This document shows positions 36,253-44,805 of a DNA stretch of 64,000 bases, piece by piece. The position numbers were made by a program, and so were the translations under genes. Numbering within the stretch: the stretch's first letter is position 1; each line of letters starts with the position of its first letter. The notes under the pieces are model-generated. The model was given only the letters and a program-made list of their open reading frames with translations, was not told where the DNA came from and did not search any database. The stretch is from Sphingomonas sp. AP4-R1 (GTDB lineage Bacteria > Pseudomonadota > Alphaproteobacteria > Sphingomonadales > Sphingomonadaceae). Where the stretch lies: assembly GCF_013113735.1 (NCBI RefSeq), contig NZ_CP053346.1:3548001-3612000 (forward strand). Reading direction: 5' to 3'.

Positions 36253-36428
36253 AGACTGGGTTTCCTGCGATAAGCCGTTATCCGACAGGGATCAGCGGAA
36301 AATCGTCTATACGGCGTTCAGGAACCTGTCACCCACAATTCTGTTAATGTTAGCACATGCAGCACTGATCGTTTCGCCTTCGGGCCGATCCGGCGAAGCT
36401 GCTCCGGTTTTGTCAGGTGAGAGATCCT
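36253..36428. promoter_or_regulatory. Probable promoter/leader region of the glycosyltransferase, with hairpin
   Basis: The 176-base gap is less GC-rich than its surroundings. It holds an inverted repeat TTCGCC (36373-36378) / GGCGAA (36392-36397), with an inner CGG/CCG pair, about 30 bases before the start codon. No gene is seen. Confidence 0.4.
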
Positions 36429-38360
36429 ATGATGCTGCCCGCACGCGCCGTCTTCGACGCGGCGTTACTAGACCTGTCGCTTACGACGGTGGCCGCCGCG
36501 CTCTTCATGGCGTGGCAGATCCGCACTCCGTTCGGGATCGATCAGTCACGTGGGCGGCAGATCCTGCCCGTCTGGGCCACGGCCGTAGGCTGCGCGGTCG
36601 CAGCCGCGCTGCTGACCGGCGAGTCCACCGGCGCGCTGGTCGCGACGATCCTGGCGCTGCTGGGCGCGAGCCTGGCCAGCTGGGCGATGCCGCGCCTCAC
36701 GGCGGCGGGCGCCCTGGCGCTGGCGGTGCAGCCGCTGCTGCTGCTCACCGCGCTGCCCTGGTCCTTCGTGGTGCTGGTCGACCTGTCCTATCCGATGTGG
36801 GCGCTGGTGCTCTGGGTGATGGGCTCGACGGTCAGCGTGCTGCTGCTGGGCTTCAACATGGCCGGATCGATGGTGCGGCAGGCGATGCTGACCCACGTCA
36901 GCTGGGATCGTCCGAACCAGCCGATGCCGCCCAAGCTCAATCGCGATGCGCCGATGATCTCGGTGCAGGTGGCCTGCTATGCCGAACCGCCGGAGCTGGT
37001 GATCGCGACGCTGGATAGCGTGGCCAACCAGACCTACCCGAATTTCGAGGTGATGGTCTGCGACAACAACACCAAGGACGAGGCGCTGTGGCGCCCGGTG
37101 GAGGCGCATTGCCGCCGGCTGAACGCCAAGCTGGGCTTCGAGCGCTTCCGCTTCTTCCATGTCGCCCCGCTGGAGGGCGCCAAGGCCGGCGCGCTCAACT
37201 GGCTGATGCCGCGCATGGACAAGCGCGCCTCGCTCGTCGCGGTGATGGACGCAGATTATCTCGCCGAGCCCGATTTCCTCGCCAAGATCTCCGGTTTCTT
37301 CGACGATCCCAAGATCGGTTACGTCCAGACGCCGCACGATTATCGCGAGCATGAGGCCAGCACCTATCTGCGCGGCTGCTACTGGGAATATATGCCGACC
37401 AACAAGGTCGTCTATCCGGGCATCAACGAATATAACGCGGCCTTCACGATCGGCACGATGTGCATCGTCCGCGCCAACGTGATCCGCGAAGTGGGCGGCT
37501 GGGCCGAATGGTGCCTGACCGAGGATAGCGAGATTTCGATCCGCATCCGCAAGATCGGCTATGACGGCGTCTATCTGCCGCAGACGTTCGGCCGCGGCCT
37601 GATCCCCGAGACGTTCGAGGATTATCGCAAGCAGCGCTTCCGGTGGACGGCCGGCCCGGTGCAGCAGCTTCGTCGCTACTGGCGCTATTTCCTGCCGCGT
37701 CCGTTCGGCCTGAAGTCCGACCTCAACACCTGGTCCAAGCTGCTGGAATGCCAGCGCGCGGCGGATCCGCTGGTGAAGCTGGTGGGCACGGGTTTCGGCT
37801 TCATCATGATGATGGTGGCGACGGTGCTGACCGCGACGGGCGCCCTGCCGGACATGATGCTGCCGGGCGTGACCTGGGCGATGATCGGCACGCAGCTGCT
37901 CGCGGCGGTGGTGCTGGGCTGGCGCTATTACACGCTTTCGGGCTGCACGCGGATTTCGGACATGCTGCTGGCGGAAGTCGCCAAGGCGAGTCTCTCCTAC
38001 GTGCAGATGACGGCGGCGATCGCGGGCCTGTCCTCGAAGCCCCGTCCGTGGACGCGGACGCCCAAGTTCGCGGTGGCCGGTTCGTGGCAGCGCGCCTTCA
38101 CGGCGACGATCCCGGAGACGGCGATCGGCGCGGCCCATCTGGTGCTGATCGTGGCGCTGTTCATGATCTCGCCGATGATCGGCGGGCACATGACGTTGCT
38201 GGCGGCCGGCGCACTGTTCCTCTCGGGTGCGCGCTTCCTGGCCGCCCCCGCCATGGCCCTGCTGGGTGAGCGCGATCTCACCCGGCGGGAGGCGCTGGAG
38301 CGCGAACAGGCGGCCCGCTTCGCGGCGATCCACCGTCGGACGGCGTTCAAGATCGCCTGA
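36429..38360 (+). CDS. Membrane glycosyltransferase family 2, cellulose-synthase-like
   Basis: The 643-residue protein has four or five N-terminal helices, a GT-A domain and C-terminal helices. Processive GT2 motifs are present in order: DNNTKDE, the DAD metal site (Asp274, Asp276), TED with catalytic Asp366, and QRFRW (402-406). It should polymerise a beta-linked polysaccharide and thread it across the membrane. Shine-Dalgarno AGGTGA lies 8 bases before the ATG at 36429. The lack of a PilZ domain and of bcsB/bcsC neighbours argues against ordinary cellulose synthase. Confidence 0.87.
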   Translation: MMLPARAVFDAALLDLSLTTVAAALFMAWQIRTPFGIDQSRGRQILPVWATAVGCAVAAALLTGESTGALVATILALLGASLASWAMPRLTAAGALALAVQPLLLLTALPWSFVVLVDLSYPMWALVLWVMGSTVSVLLLGFNMAGSMVRQAMLTHVSWDRPNQPMPPKLNRDAPMISVQVACYAEPPELVIATLDSVANQTYPNFEVMVCDNNTKDEALWRPVEAHCRRLNAKLGFERFRFFHVAPLEGAKAGALNWLMPRMDKRASLVAVMDADYLAEPDFLAKISGFFDDPKIGYVQTPHDYREHEASTYLRGCYWEYMPTNKVVYPGINEYNAAFTIGTMCIVRANVIREVGGWAEWCLTEDSEISIRIRKIGYDGVYLPQTFGRGLIPETFEDYRKQRFRWTAGPVQQLRRYWRYFLPRPFGLKSDLNTWSKLLECQRAADPLVKLVGTGFGFIMMMVATVLTATGALPDMMLPGVTWAMIGTQLLAAVVLGWRYYTLSGCTRISDMLLAEVAKASLSYVQMTAAIAGLSSKPRPWTRTPKFAVAGSWQRAFTATIPETAIGAAHLVLIVALFMISPMIGGHMTLLAAGALFLSGARFLAAPAMALLGERDLTRREALEREQAARFAAIHRRTAFKIA

Positions 38361-38372
38361 TCCCAGGCGATC
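38351..38372. terminator. Hairpin overlapping the glycosyltransferase stop codon
   Basis: A 9-base-pair perfect stem (38351-38359 with 38364-38372; GATCGCCTG) closes an ATCC loop containing the last bases of the stop codon. There is no T tract, so it may be an atypical terminator or RNA-stabilising end. The remaining 170 bases to the ABC gene show no gene. Confidence 0.4.
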
Positions 38373-38542
38373 GACCGGCCCCGGCGGGGGGCGGGCGGGC
38401 CGGACACGCTGTGCCGACGGGCGGAGAATACCCCCTATGCGCGCGACGACGCGATCTGCCCCGGCCGAAAGGTGGCGGGGCTTTGCCGCGTTAGGATCCG
38501 GCTGCGGGACGGGGAAGCGGCGGGGTGACGGTCGACGTCCCG

Positions 38543-39325
38543 TCAGACCCTTGCCGCCCGGCCCAATGTGGTGACGATCGGCCTGGGGCCGGAGCGGTCC
38601 ACCGCCGCCTCGATCCCGTAGACCGCGCGCAGGCGGTCGGGCGTCAGCACCTCCTCGGCGGTTCCGTCACAGGCGAGGCGGCCGCCATCCAGCAGCAGCA
38701 GACGATCGCAATAGCGCGCGGCCATCGTCAGATCGTGCAGCACCGCGATCACCAGCGCGCCGGCGCGGGCTTCGTGCGCCAGCACCTCCATCACGTCGAT
38801 CTGGTGGCCGGGGTCGAGCGAGGCGAGGGGCTCGTCCGCCACCAGCCCCGACGCGCCGACCGCCAGCGCGCGCGCCAGCATCACGCGGGCGCGTTCGCCC
38901 CCGGAAAGCTCGGTGGCGATGCGGTCGCGCAGGGGGGTGACGCCGGCTTTCTCCATCGCGCGCTCCACCATCGCCTCATCCTGCGCCGACACGCGCGAAA
39001 GCGGGGCGAGATGGGGCAGGCGGCCGAGCGCGACGAGGCGCTCCACCGTCAGCGGCCAATGCAGCGTCTGGCCCTGCGGGAGATAAGCGAGCGCGCGGGC
39101 GATGGCGCGGCGGGGCAAAGCGGTGACGTCCTGCCCGTCGATCAGAGCGCCGCCCGAAGCGGGCTTCGTCAGCCCCAGCAGCGCGCGCACGAGCGTGGAC
39201 TTGCCCGCCCCGTTGGGACCGATGATGCCGATGAGCGCGCCGGAGGCGAGCGTGGCGCTGACCTCCCGCACCACCAGCCGGCGGCCGAGCGATACGCTCA
39301 GGCTTTCGAGCGTGACGGTCACCAC
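38543..39325 (-). CDS. btuD: ABC transporter ATP-binding protein, BtuD/FecE type
   Basis: The 260-residue ATPase has Walker A GPNGAGKST (36-44), signature LSGGERARV, Walker B GLVADEP and switch His in VLHDL, with the spacing typical of cobalamin/haem/siderophore importers. A GTG start at 39325 has GGGAG 8 bases upstream; the adjacent GTG at 39322 would overlap the permease stop as GTGA. With the permease and binding protein it forms an importer; nearby cobO and bluB point to vitamin B12. Confidence 0.85.
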   Translation of the reverse strand: MVTVTLESLSVSLGRRLVVREVSATLASGALIGIIGPNGAGKSTLVRALLGLTKPASGGALIDGQDVTALPRRAIARALAYLPQGQTLHWPLTVERLVALGRLPHLAPLSRVSAQDEAMVERAMEKAGVTPLRDRIATELSGGERARVMLARALAVGASGLVADEPLASLDPGHQIDVMEVLAHEARAGALVIAVLHDLTMAARYCDRLLLLDGGRLACDGTAEEVLTPDRLRAVYGIEAAVDRSGPRPIVTTLGRAARV

Positions 39326-40329
39326 AGGCGGCGCTCCCGCATCAGGTGGATCAGGAAGACGGGCACGCCGAGGAACGAGGTGACCACGCCCAGCTTCAGC
39401 TCGTTGCTGGCGGGGATCAGGCGCACGGCGATGTCGGAGAGGGTGAGCAGCACCGCGCCACCCAGCAGCGAGGGCAACAGGATCGAGGACGGGCTGCGAT
39501 CGGTGAGCGGGCGGATCAGGTGCGGCACGATCAGGCCGACGAAGCCGATCGATCCCGACACCGCCACGGCACCCCCCACGCCGATTGCGACCCCGAGCAG
39601 CAGGCGCGTGCGCGTGCGTGCGAGATCGACACCGAGCGACTGGGCGCCATCCTCGCCCAGCGTCAGCGCATCCAGCGTGCGGCCGTCGAACAGCAGCAGG
39701 GCCGTGCCGATCACGACGCAGGGCAGAGCGATCCAGACATGCTGGATCGAGCGATTCTCGAGCGAGCCGAGCAGCCAGGACATGATCTCCATCGCCGCGA
39801 AGGGATTGGCGGAGAGATTGAGCGCGAGGCTGATGCCCGCTCCCGCCAGCGTGGAGACGGCGATGCCGGCGAGGATCAGGGTGAGCGGGCTTTCCGAACG
39901 ACCGGAGAGCGCGAACAGCATCAACAGTGCGACCAGCCCGCCGCCGATGGCGAGCAGGGGCAGCAGCAGGACATGCCACGCCGCCAGCCCGAAATAGAGC
40001 GCACCGACCGCGCCCAGAGCGGCCGCGTTGGACGCGCCCAGTACCGACGGCTCGGCCAGCGGATTGCGGAGATAACCCTGCAGCACCGCGCCGGCGAGGC
40101 CGAGCATTCCGCCCACCAGCAGCCCCACGATCAGGCGCGGCAGGCGCAGATCGAGCAGGATCGCGGCGGCGACCGGATCGCCATGCCCCGCCAGCACGGC
40201 GATCAGCCGCGCCGGGCCGATCGAGACGGCGCCCAGCGCGAGCGAGGCCACCGCCGACAGGAACAGCAGGAGGATGAGGCCGGGAACAAGCGCCGGATGA
40301 CGGGCGCGGAGGGAACGGGAATTCTGCAA
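39319..40329 (-). CDS. btuC: FecCD-family permease (BtuC-like)
   Basis: The 336-residue permease shows the 10-helix BtuC pattern, with RLPRLIVGLLVGGMLGLAGA near the start and the conserved IGFVGLIVPHLIR segment before the C-terminal helices. The TTG start has GAGG six bases upstream. It is the membrane channel of a vitamin B12 or iron-chelate importer and overlaps the ATPase gene. Confidence 0.88.
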   Translation of the reverse strand: MQNSRSLRARHPALVPGLILLLFLSAVASLALGAVSIGPARLIAVLAGHGDPVAAAILLDLRLPRLIVGLLVGGMLGLAGAVLQGYLRNPLAEPSVLGASNAAALGAVGALYFGLAAWHVLLLPLLAIGGGLVALLMLFALSGRSESPLTLILAGIAVSTLAGAGISLALNLSANPFAAMEIMSWLLGSLENRSIQHVWIALPCVVIGTALLLFDGRTLDALTLGEDGAQSLGVDLARTRTRLLLGVAIGVGGAVAVSGSIGFVGLIVPHLIRPLTDRSPSSILLPSLLGGAVLLTLSDIAVRLIPASNELKLGVVTSFLGVPVFLIHLMRERRLW

Positions 40330-40389
40330 CCTGCGCCTCGTGGTGGAGAGCCCGGCCCGGTCGCGCTTGTGCGGCCGGAGCGTGCGTCT

Positions 40390-41235
40390 ATGGATCGGTT
40401 CATGTCGTTTCGGAACCGTCTTCGCACCGTTGTTATCGCGGGCGGCCTCGCCTCGCTAGTCTGCGGCGCGGGGGCGGCGACGCCCCCGGCGCGGCCGCAC
40501 CGGATCGTGTCGCTGAACCTGTGCGCGGACCAATATCTGCTGGCTTTGGCCGATCGCGACCAGATTGCCGGCCTCACGCGCAATGCGAACAATCCCGACA
40601 TGTCGGCCGAGGCGGCGCGGACGCGCGGGATCCGCCTGCTCGGCCAGTCGGCGGAAGAGGTGCTGGAGATCGAGCCCGATCTGATCGTGGGCATGCCGAT
40701 GCGGCGCGCGGGCATCATGAGCGCGATCGCCGGGCGCGGCTATCGGACGATGGATCTGAAGATGGCCGACAGCTACGCCGACATCGTCGAGCAGATCCGG
40801 CAGATCGCGGTCGCCGTCGGCCATCCCGAGCGGGGCGAGGCGATGATCCGGCGGATGGACGCCGAACTGGCCACGATCCCGAAGGCGCCGCACGGCGGCG
40901 TGGCGGCTTATTATCAGCGGCGCGGTTTCCTGAGCGGGAGCGGCACGCTGATCGACGACCTGATGCTGCGCGTCGGGCTGACCAATCTCGCGACGAAGCT
41001 GGACAAGCCGGTGCTGTCGCAGATGAGCCTGGAGGAGGTGATCGCGTCGCGCCCCGATTATCTCATCATGGAAAGCGCGACCCGGCAGGTGACCGATCAG
41101 GGGACGGAGATGCTCCACCATCCGCTGCTGCGCGGGATCCGGCGGCTTTATATCCCGCAGGCGTGGACCGTGTGCGGCGGGCCGGCTTACGTGCTGGCGG
41201 CGCGCAGCCTTTCGCGCCAGATCAGCGCTCGCTGA
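40390..41235 (+). CDS. btuF: Periplasmic cobalamin-type substrate-binding protein (BtuF-like)
   Basis: The 281-residue protein has a signal peptide (TVVIAGGLASLVCGAGAA) and the helical-backbone binding-protein fold (HRIVSLNLCADQYLLALADR near the N-terminus, CGGPAYVLAARSL at the end). It is divergent from the permease, only 60 bases away, so one short region should drive both. The ligand is inferred from context (cobO, bluB); siderophore or haem binding cannot be excluded. Its 3' end overlaps the convergent bluB by 14 bases. Confidence 0.75.
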   Translation: MDRFMSFRNRLRTVVIAGGLASLVCGAGAATPPARPHRIVSLNLCADQYLLALADRDQIAGLTRNANNPDMSAEAARTRGIRLLGQSAEEVLEIEPDLIVGMPMRRAGIMSAIAGRGYRTMDLKMADSYADIVEQIRQIAVAVGHPERGEAMIRRMDAELATIPKAPHGGVAAYYQRRGFLSGSGTLIDDLMLRVGLTNLATKLDKPVLSQMSLEEVIASRPDYLIMESATRQVTDQGTEMLHHPLLRGIRRLYIPQAWTVCGGPAYVLAARSLSRQISAR

Positions 41236-41868
41236 CATTTCCCCGCCCGTCGATCCGGGCCTGCCAGCCGCGCCGCTCCAGTTCGGGCGTGGCGGAGGCT
41301 TCAGTGGGGAAGCCGAGGCACAGAAGGGCGACGAAGCGCCATCCGCCGGGCACGTCGAGCCGCTGCGTGACGCGGGCGGGATCGAGGATCGACACCCAGC
41401 CGAGCCCGATGCCGCGGGCGCGGGCCGCCAGCCAGAGTGTGTGGATCGCCAGCACGACCGAATAGGTGCGCGCCTCCGGCATGGTCGCGGCGCCGAGGCC
41501 CGATCCGGCGGCGGTTGCGTCATCGCAGAAGACGGCGAGGATCTCCGGCGCCTCGCGCAGGCCGTGCAGCTTCAGCGCGGCATAGGCCGCCCGCTTTTCG
41601 GGATCGGGGATGGCGGCGCCCGCACGGGCGGCTTCCTCGTCGACATGCGCGGCGAGCCATTCGCGCAGCTCCGGCGACCGGACGCGGATGAAGCGCCACG
41701 GCTGCGAAGGCCGACCGAGGGCGCCAGCTGGGCCAGCGCCAGCAGCTCCGTCACGTCACGTTCGGGCAGCGGATCGGTGCGGAAATGGCGCACGTCGCGG
41801 CGCCAGGTCAGCAGGGTTTCCAGTTCGCCGTGGAAGGCGGGGCCGAACAAAGGCGGCGTTTCGGCCAA
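41222..41868 (-). pseudogene. bluB: 5,6-dimethylbenzimidazole synthase BluB, frameshifted
   Basis: BluB converts reduced flavin mononucleotide to the lower ligand of vitamin B12. The first frame gives LLTWRRDVRHFRTDPLP and LAQLAPSVGL; then it shifts. The other frame continues exactly where the family expects with QPWRFIRV, later TYSVVLAIHTLWLAARARGI and GWVSILDP, and runs open to the stop. One base seems lost near 41705-41708 (plus strand CGAA; family would read SVGLSQPW). Start is a TTG two bases after the cobO stop. It is either a true recent frameshift or a sequencing error in a short homopolymer. Confidence 0.85.
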
Positions 41869-41870
41869 GA

Positions 41871-42479
41871 TCAGAACTCGATTCCGGCCTGCGCCTTCAC
41901 GCCCTGATCGCGGAACGGATGCTTGATCTGCGTCATCTCGGTGACGAGATCGGCGGCCTCGATCAACGCCTCGGGCGCGTTGCGGCCGGTGAGGATCACG
42001 TGCGTCATCTCCGGCTTGGCGGCGAGCGCTTCCAGCACCTCGTCCAGTGGCAGATAATCGCAGCGCAGCACGATGTTAAGCTCGTCCGCTACCACCATGT
42101 TGTAACTGGGATCGGCGATCATGCGCTTCACCTCGTCCCACGCGGTGCGCGCCACGGCGATGTCGCGCGCGCGATCCTGCGTGTCCCAGGTGAAGCCTTC
42201 GCCCATCGGCTTGAATTCGATCCGGTCGGGGAAGGCATCGAACACGGCCTTCTCGCCCGTGGCCATCGCGCCCTTCACGAACTGGACGACGCCGACCTTC
42301 TGACCATGCCCGATCGCGCGCACGACCATGCCGAGCGCGGCGGTGGTCTTGCCCTTGCCCTTGCCGGTGTGGACGATCAGCAGGCCTTTCTCGACCGTCT
42401 TCGACGCGACGATCCGCGCCTGCGCGGCCTGCCGCTTCTTCATCTTTTCCGTGTGCTGCTCTTCGGTGCGTTCGGCCAT
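41871..42479 (-). CDS. cobO: Cob(I)alamin adenosyltransferase, CobO/BtuR type
   Basis: The 202-residue enzyme transfers an adenosyl group from ATP to cob(I)alamin, or to corrinoid precursors. The P-loop GKGKGKTT (39-46), RTAWDEVKRMI-type core and the VVADELNIVLRCDYLP segment are diagnostic of the CobA/CobO/BtuR family. The ATG at 42479 gives the normal length; an upstream in-frame ATG would intrude into the Fur-box region. It leads a two-gene unit with bluB. Confidence 0.93.
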   Translation of the reverse strand: MAERTEEQHTEKMKKRQAAQARIVASKTVEKGLLIVHTGKGKGKTTAALGMVVRAIGHGQKVGVVQFVKGAMATGEKAVFDAFPDRIEFKPMGEGFTWDTQDRARDIAVARTAWDEVKRMIADPSYNMVVADELNIVLRCDYLPLDEVLEALAAKPEMTHVILTGRNAPEALIEAADLVTEMTQIKHPFRDQGVKAQAGIEF

Positions 42480-42614
42480 GAGGGCGTCTATCGCGAAACG
42501 CCATCGAGCGCGAGGGCGGGGCTGCCCGATCCGCGCGCCGTCCGCCGTATCGGCGGTTATCGGCCGGAATCCCGGAGTCACCGCGTTCGAGATGCTCCGT
42601 GCATATCACGGTTT

Positions 42615-42633
42615 GATATTGATTATCATTTGC
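42615..42633. promoter_or_regulatory. Fur box upstream of siderophore receptor
   Basis: GATATTGATTATCATTTGC matches 15 of 19 positions of the classical Fur box (GATAATGATAATCATTATC). It lies 40 bases before the receptor start, in the gap divergent from cobO, so iron repression of the receptor-PepSY operon is likely. Confidence 0.7.
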
Positions 42634-42672
42634 GTATAGGCGCTTCCCTTCGTTCGAGAAGGGGTGGGAAAA

Positions 42673-44805
42673 GTGCATATTCGCCGGGTCGTGGTTCTTC
42701 TGATGTCGAGCATCTGCATGCCTGCCGGCGCCGAAACGCTTTCGGCCGGCGGCGACATCGCAGCGCCGCCGGCGGACGACATCGTCGTCTCGGCCGCCCG
42801 CACCGTGCTGCCCGCCAGCGCCCTGCCGCTGACGGTGGATGTGGTGGGGCAGGAGGAATTGTTCCGCCAGATCGCGATTTCGGGCTCCGTCGTCGATGCC
42901 CTCTCGGCGATGCTGCCGGCTTTCTCGCCCACGCAGGACAAGATCAACGGATCGGGCGTGAAGCTGCGCGGACGGACGCCGCTCTACACGATCGACGGGG
43001 TGCCCCAGTCCACCCCGATCCGCAACGACGCGCGCGACGGCTACACGATCGATCCCTTCTTCATCGACCGGATCGAGGTGATCTACGGATCGAACGCGCT
43101 GCAGGGGATCGGCGCCACGGGCGGCGTGGTCAATCAGGTGACGGTGAAGGCTCCGGCGCAGGATGGCATCAGCGGCCGTGCGATGCTGCAGGGCAATGCC
43201 GGCGACGATGTTTCGGGTTCGTCGATGGGCGGCAAGGCGGGCGGGCTGCTGAGCTACCGATCGGGCGCGTTCGACGTCACGGGTGGCGTGGCCTTCGAGC
43301 GGCGCGGCGTGTTCCTCGACGGCGACGGCAAGCGCATCGGCATCGATCCGAACAACAGCGAATTGCAGGATACGGACACGCTGTCCTTCTTCGGACGGGC
43401 CGGCGTCGATCTCTCGCCCAGCACGCGCTTCGAAGTGCTGGCGAGCCGCTACAAGATCGAGAGCAACGGCCATTATGTCGGCGTGAACGGCAACCGCACG
43501 CTCGGCATCCCGGCCAGCAGCCAGCGCGGCGAGACGCCGGGAACGCCCGCGTCCGGGCTGACGCAACTGGTCTCCGCCTCGCTGGTCGACAAGGATCTGG
43601 GCGGCGGCACCTTCTCGCTGATGGGCTTCTACAATCGCACGCGGAACATCTTCAGCGGCGGCATCCTGGCGACGTTCCAGGACGCGCGGATCGCGCCGGT
43701 CGGCACGTTGTTCGACCAATCGCAGAACAAGTCGCGCAAGCTGGGCGCCAAGATCAATTACGAGCGCAAGATCCCCGGCATTCCCGATCTGACCGGCACG
43801 GTCGGGTTCGACGCCTTGTTCGATCGCACCGCCCAGTCGCTGATCCAGACCCGGCGTTCGTGGGTGCCGCAGACCGACTTCCGCAGCCTGGCTCCGTTCG
43901 GCCAGCTGAACTGGGGGCTGTTTCACGGTCTCGTCCGCCTCGCCGGCGGGATGCGCTATGAGAATGTCCAGCTCGACGTGCCGGATTATACGACGCTGGC
44001 GACGTCCGGTTCGCGCGCCGTCACGGGCGGCAAGCCGTCCTTTCATCGCGCCTTGTGGAACGGGGGCGTCGTCCTCGAGCCGCTGCACGGCATCCGCGTC
44101 TATGGCAGCTATGCGGAAGGCTTCACGATCGCCGATATCGGCCGCGTGCTGCGCGGCATCTCGCAGGCGAACGTCCGCATCGACAGCTTCCTGAACCTCA
44201 CGCCCGTCATCTCGAACAATCGCGAGGTGGGCGTCGAGATCAAGCGCGGGCCGATCGAGGCGAGCACCAGCTATTACTGGTCGTCGAGCGATTTCGGCGA
44301 GGTCCTCGTGCGGGGCGCCGACGGCTTCTACAGCACCACCCGCCAGCCGATCAGCCTGCAGGGCCTCGACATCGACGTGACGACGCAGACGCCCGTGAAG
44401 GGGCTGAAGCTGGGCATCGGCTACAACCACATCATCGGGCGCACCGACACCAACAGCGACGGGCGGCTGGATGCCGATCTGGACGGCGGCAACATCTCGC
44501 CCGATCGCGTCAACCTGACGGCCGATTACAAGAGCGGGCCCTTCACCGCGCAGCTGCGCGGGCGCTTCTATCTGTCGCGCGAATTCGTGGGCCAGCCCGT
44601 CGCCAACAATTTCGCGGGCTATGCGCTGCTGGACGCCTCTGTCGGTTACCAGCTTCCGGTCGGCCAGGTGAGCCTGAGCGTCCAGAACGTGACCAATGCC
44701 GACTACATCACCTACCTGACCGACACGCAGGGACCCGCGGACAATGCGCGCTTCTATTCGGGGCGCGGCCGGAATTTCACGCTGACCTGGGCCTATCGCT
44801 TCTGA
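42673..44805 (+). CDS. TonB-dependent siderophore-type receptor
   Basis: The 710-residue receptor has a signal peptide (VVVLLMSSICMPAGA), a TonB box (DDIVVSAAR), a plug domain (IDRIEVIYGSNALQGIGATG) and a barrel ending in AYRF. The GTG at 42673 has AAGGGG 8 bases upstream; the GTG at 42664 is too close to it. A Fur box and a downstream PepSY membrane protein mark it as an iron-chelate receptor, probably for a siderophore. Because B12 genes lie next to it, a BtuB role was considered, but the Fur box and PepSY partner favour iron. Confidence 0.88.
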   Translation: MHIRRVVVLLMSSICMPAGAETLSAGGDIAAPPADDIVVSAARTVLPASALPLTVDVVGQEELFRQIAISGSVVDALSAMLPAFSPTQDKINGSGVKLRGRTPLYTIDGVPQSTPIRNDARDGYTIDPFFIDRIEVIYGSNALQGIGATGGVVNQVTVKAPAQDGISGRAMLQGNAGDDVSGSSMGGKAGGLLSYRSGAFDVTGGVAFERRGVFLDGDGKRIGIDPNNSELQDTDTLSFFGRAGVDLSPSTRFEVLASRYKIESNGHYVGVNGNRTLGIPASSQRGETPGTPASGLTQLVSASLVDKDLGGGTFSLMGFYNRTRNIFSGGILATFQDARIAPVGTLFDQSQNKSRKLGAKINYERKIPGIPDLTGTVGFDALFDRTAQSLIQTRRSWVPQTDFRSLAPFGQLNWGLFHGLVRLAGGMRYENVQLDVPDYTTLATSGSRAVTGGKPSFHRALWNGGVVLEPLHGIRVYGSYAEGFTIADIGRVLRGISQANVRIDSFLNLTPVISNNREVGVEIKRGPIEASTSYYWSSSDFGEVLVRGADGFYSTTRQPISLQGLDIDVTTQTPVKGLKLGIGYNHIIGRTDTNSDGRLDADLDGGNISPDRVNLTADYKSGPFTAQLRGRFYLSREFVGQPVANNFAGYALLDASVGYQLPVGQVSLSVQNVTNADYITYLTDTQGPADNARFYSGRGRNFTLTWAYRF

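Noticed and set aside
36429..38360. Cellulose synthase BcsA
   Set aside because: Processive GT2 motifs are present, but there is no PilZ domain and no bcsB, bcsC or bcsZ neighbour.
40330..40389. Cobalamin riboswitch between btuC and btuF
   Set aside because: The gap is only 60 bases, too short for the aptamer.
42480..42600. Cobalamin riboswitch before cobO on the minus strand
   Set aside because: A GGTGACTCCGG stretch recalls the riboswitch core, but the B12 box and the CCCGCAACTGT-type segment are missing.
42673..44805. Receptor as BtuB for vitamin B12
   Set aside because: The Fur box and the coupled PepSY membrane protein fit iron-chelate uptake better than cobalamin.
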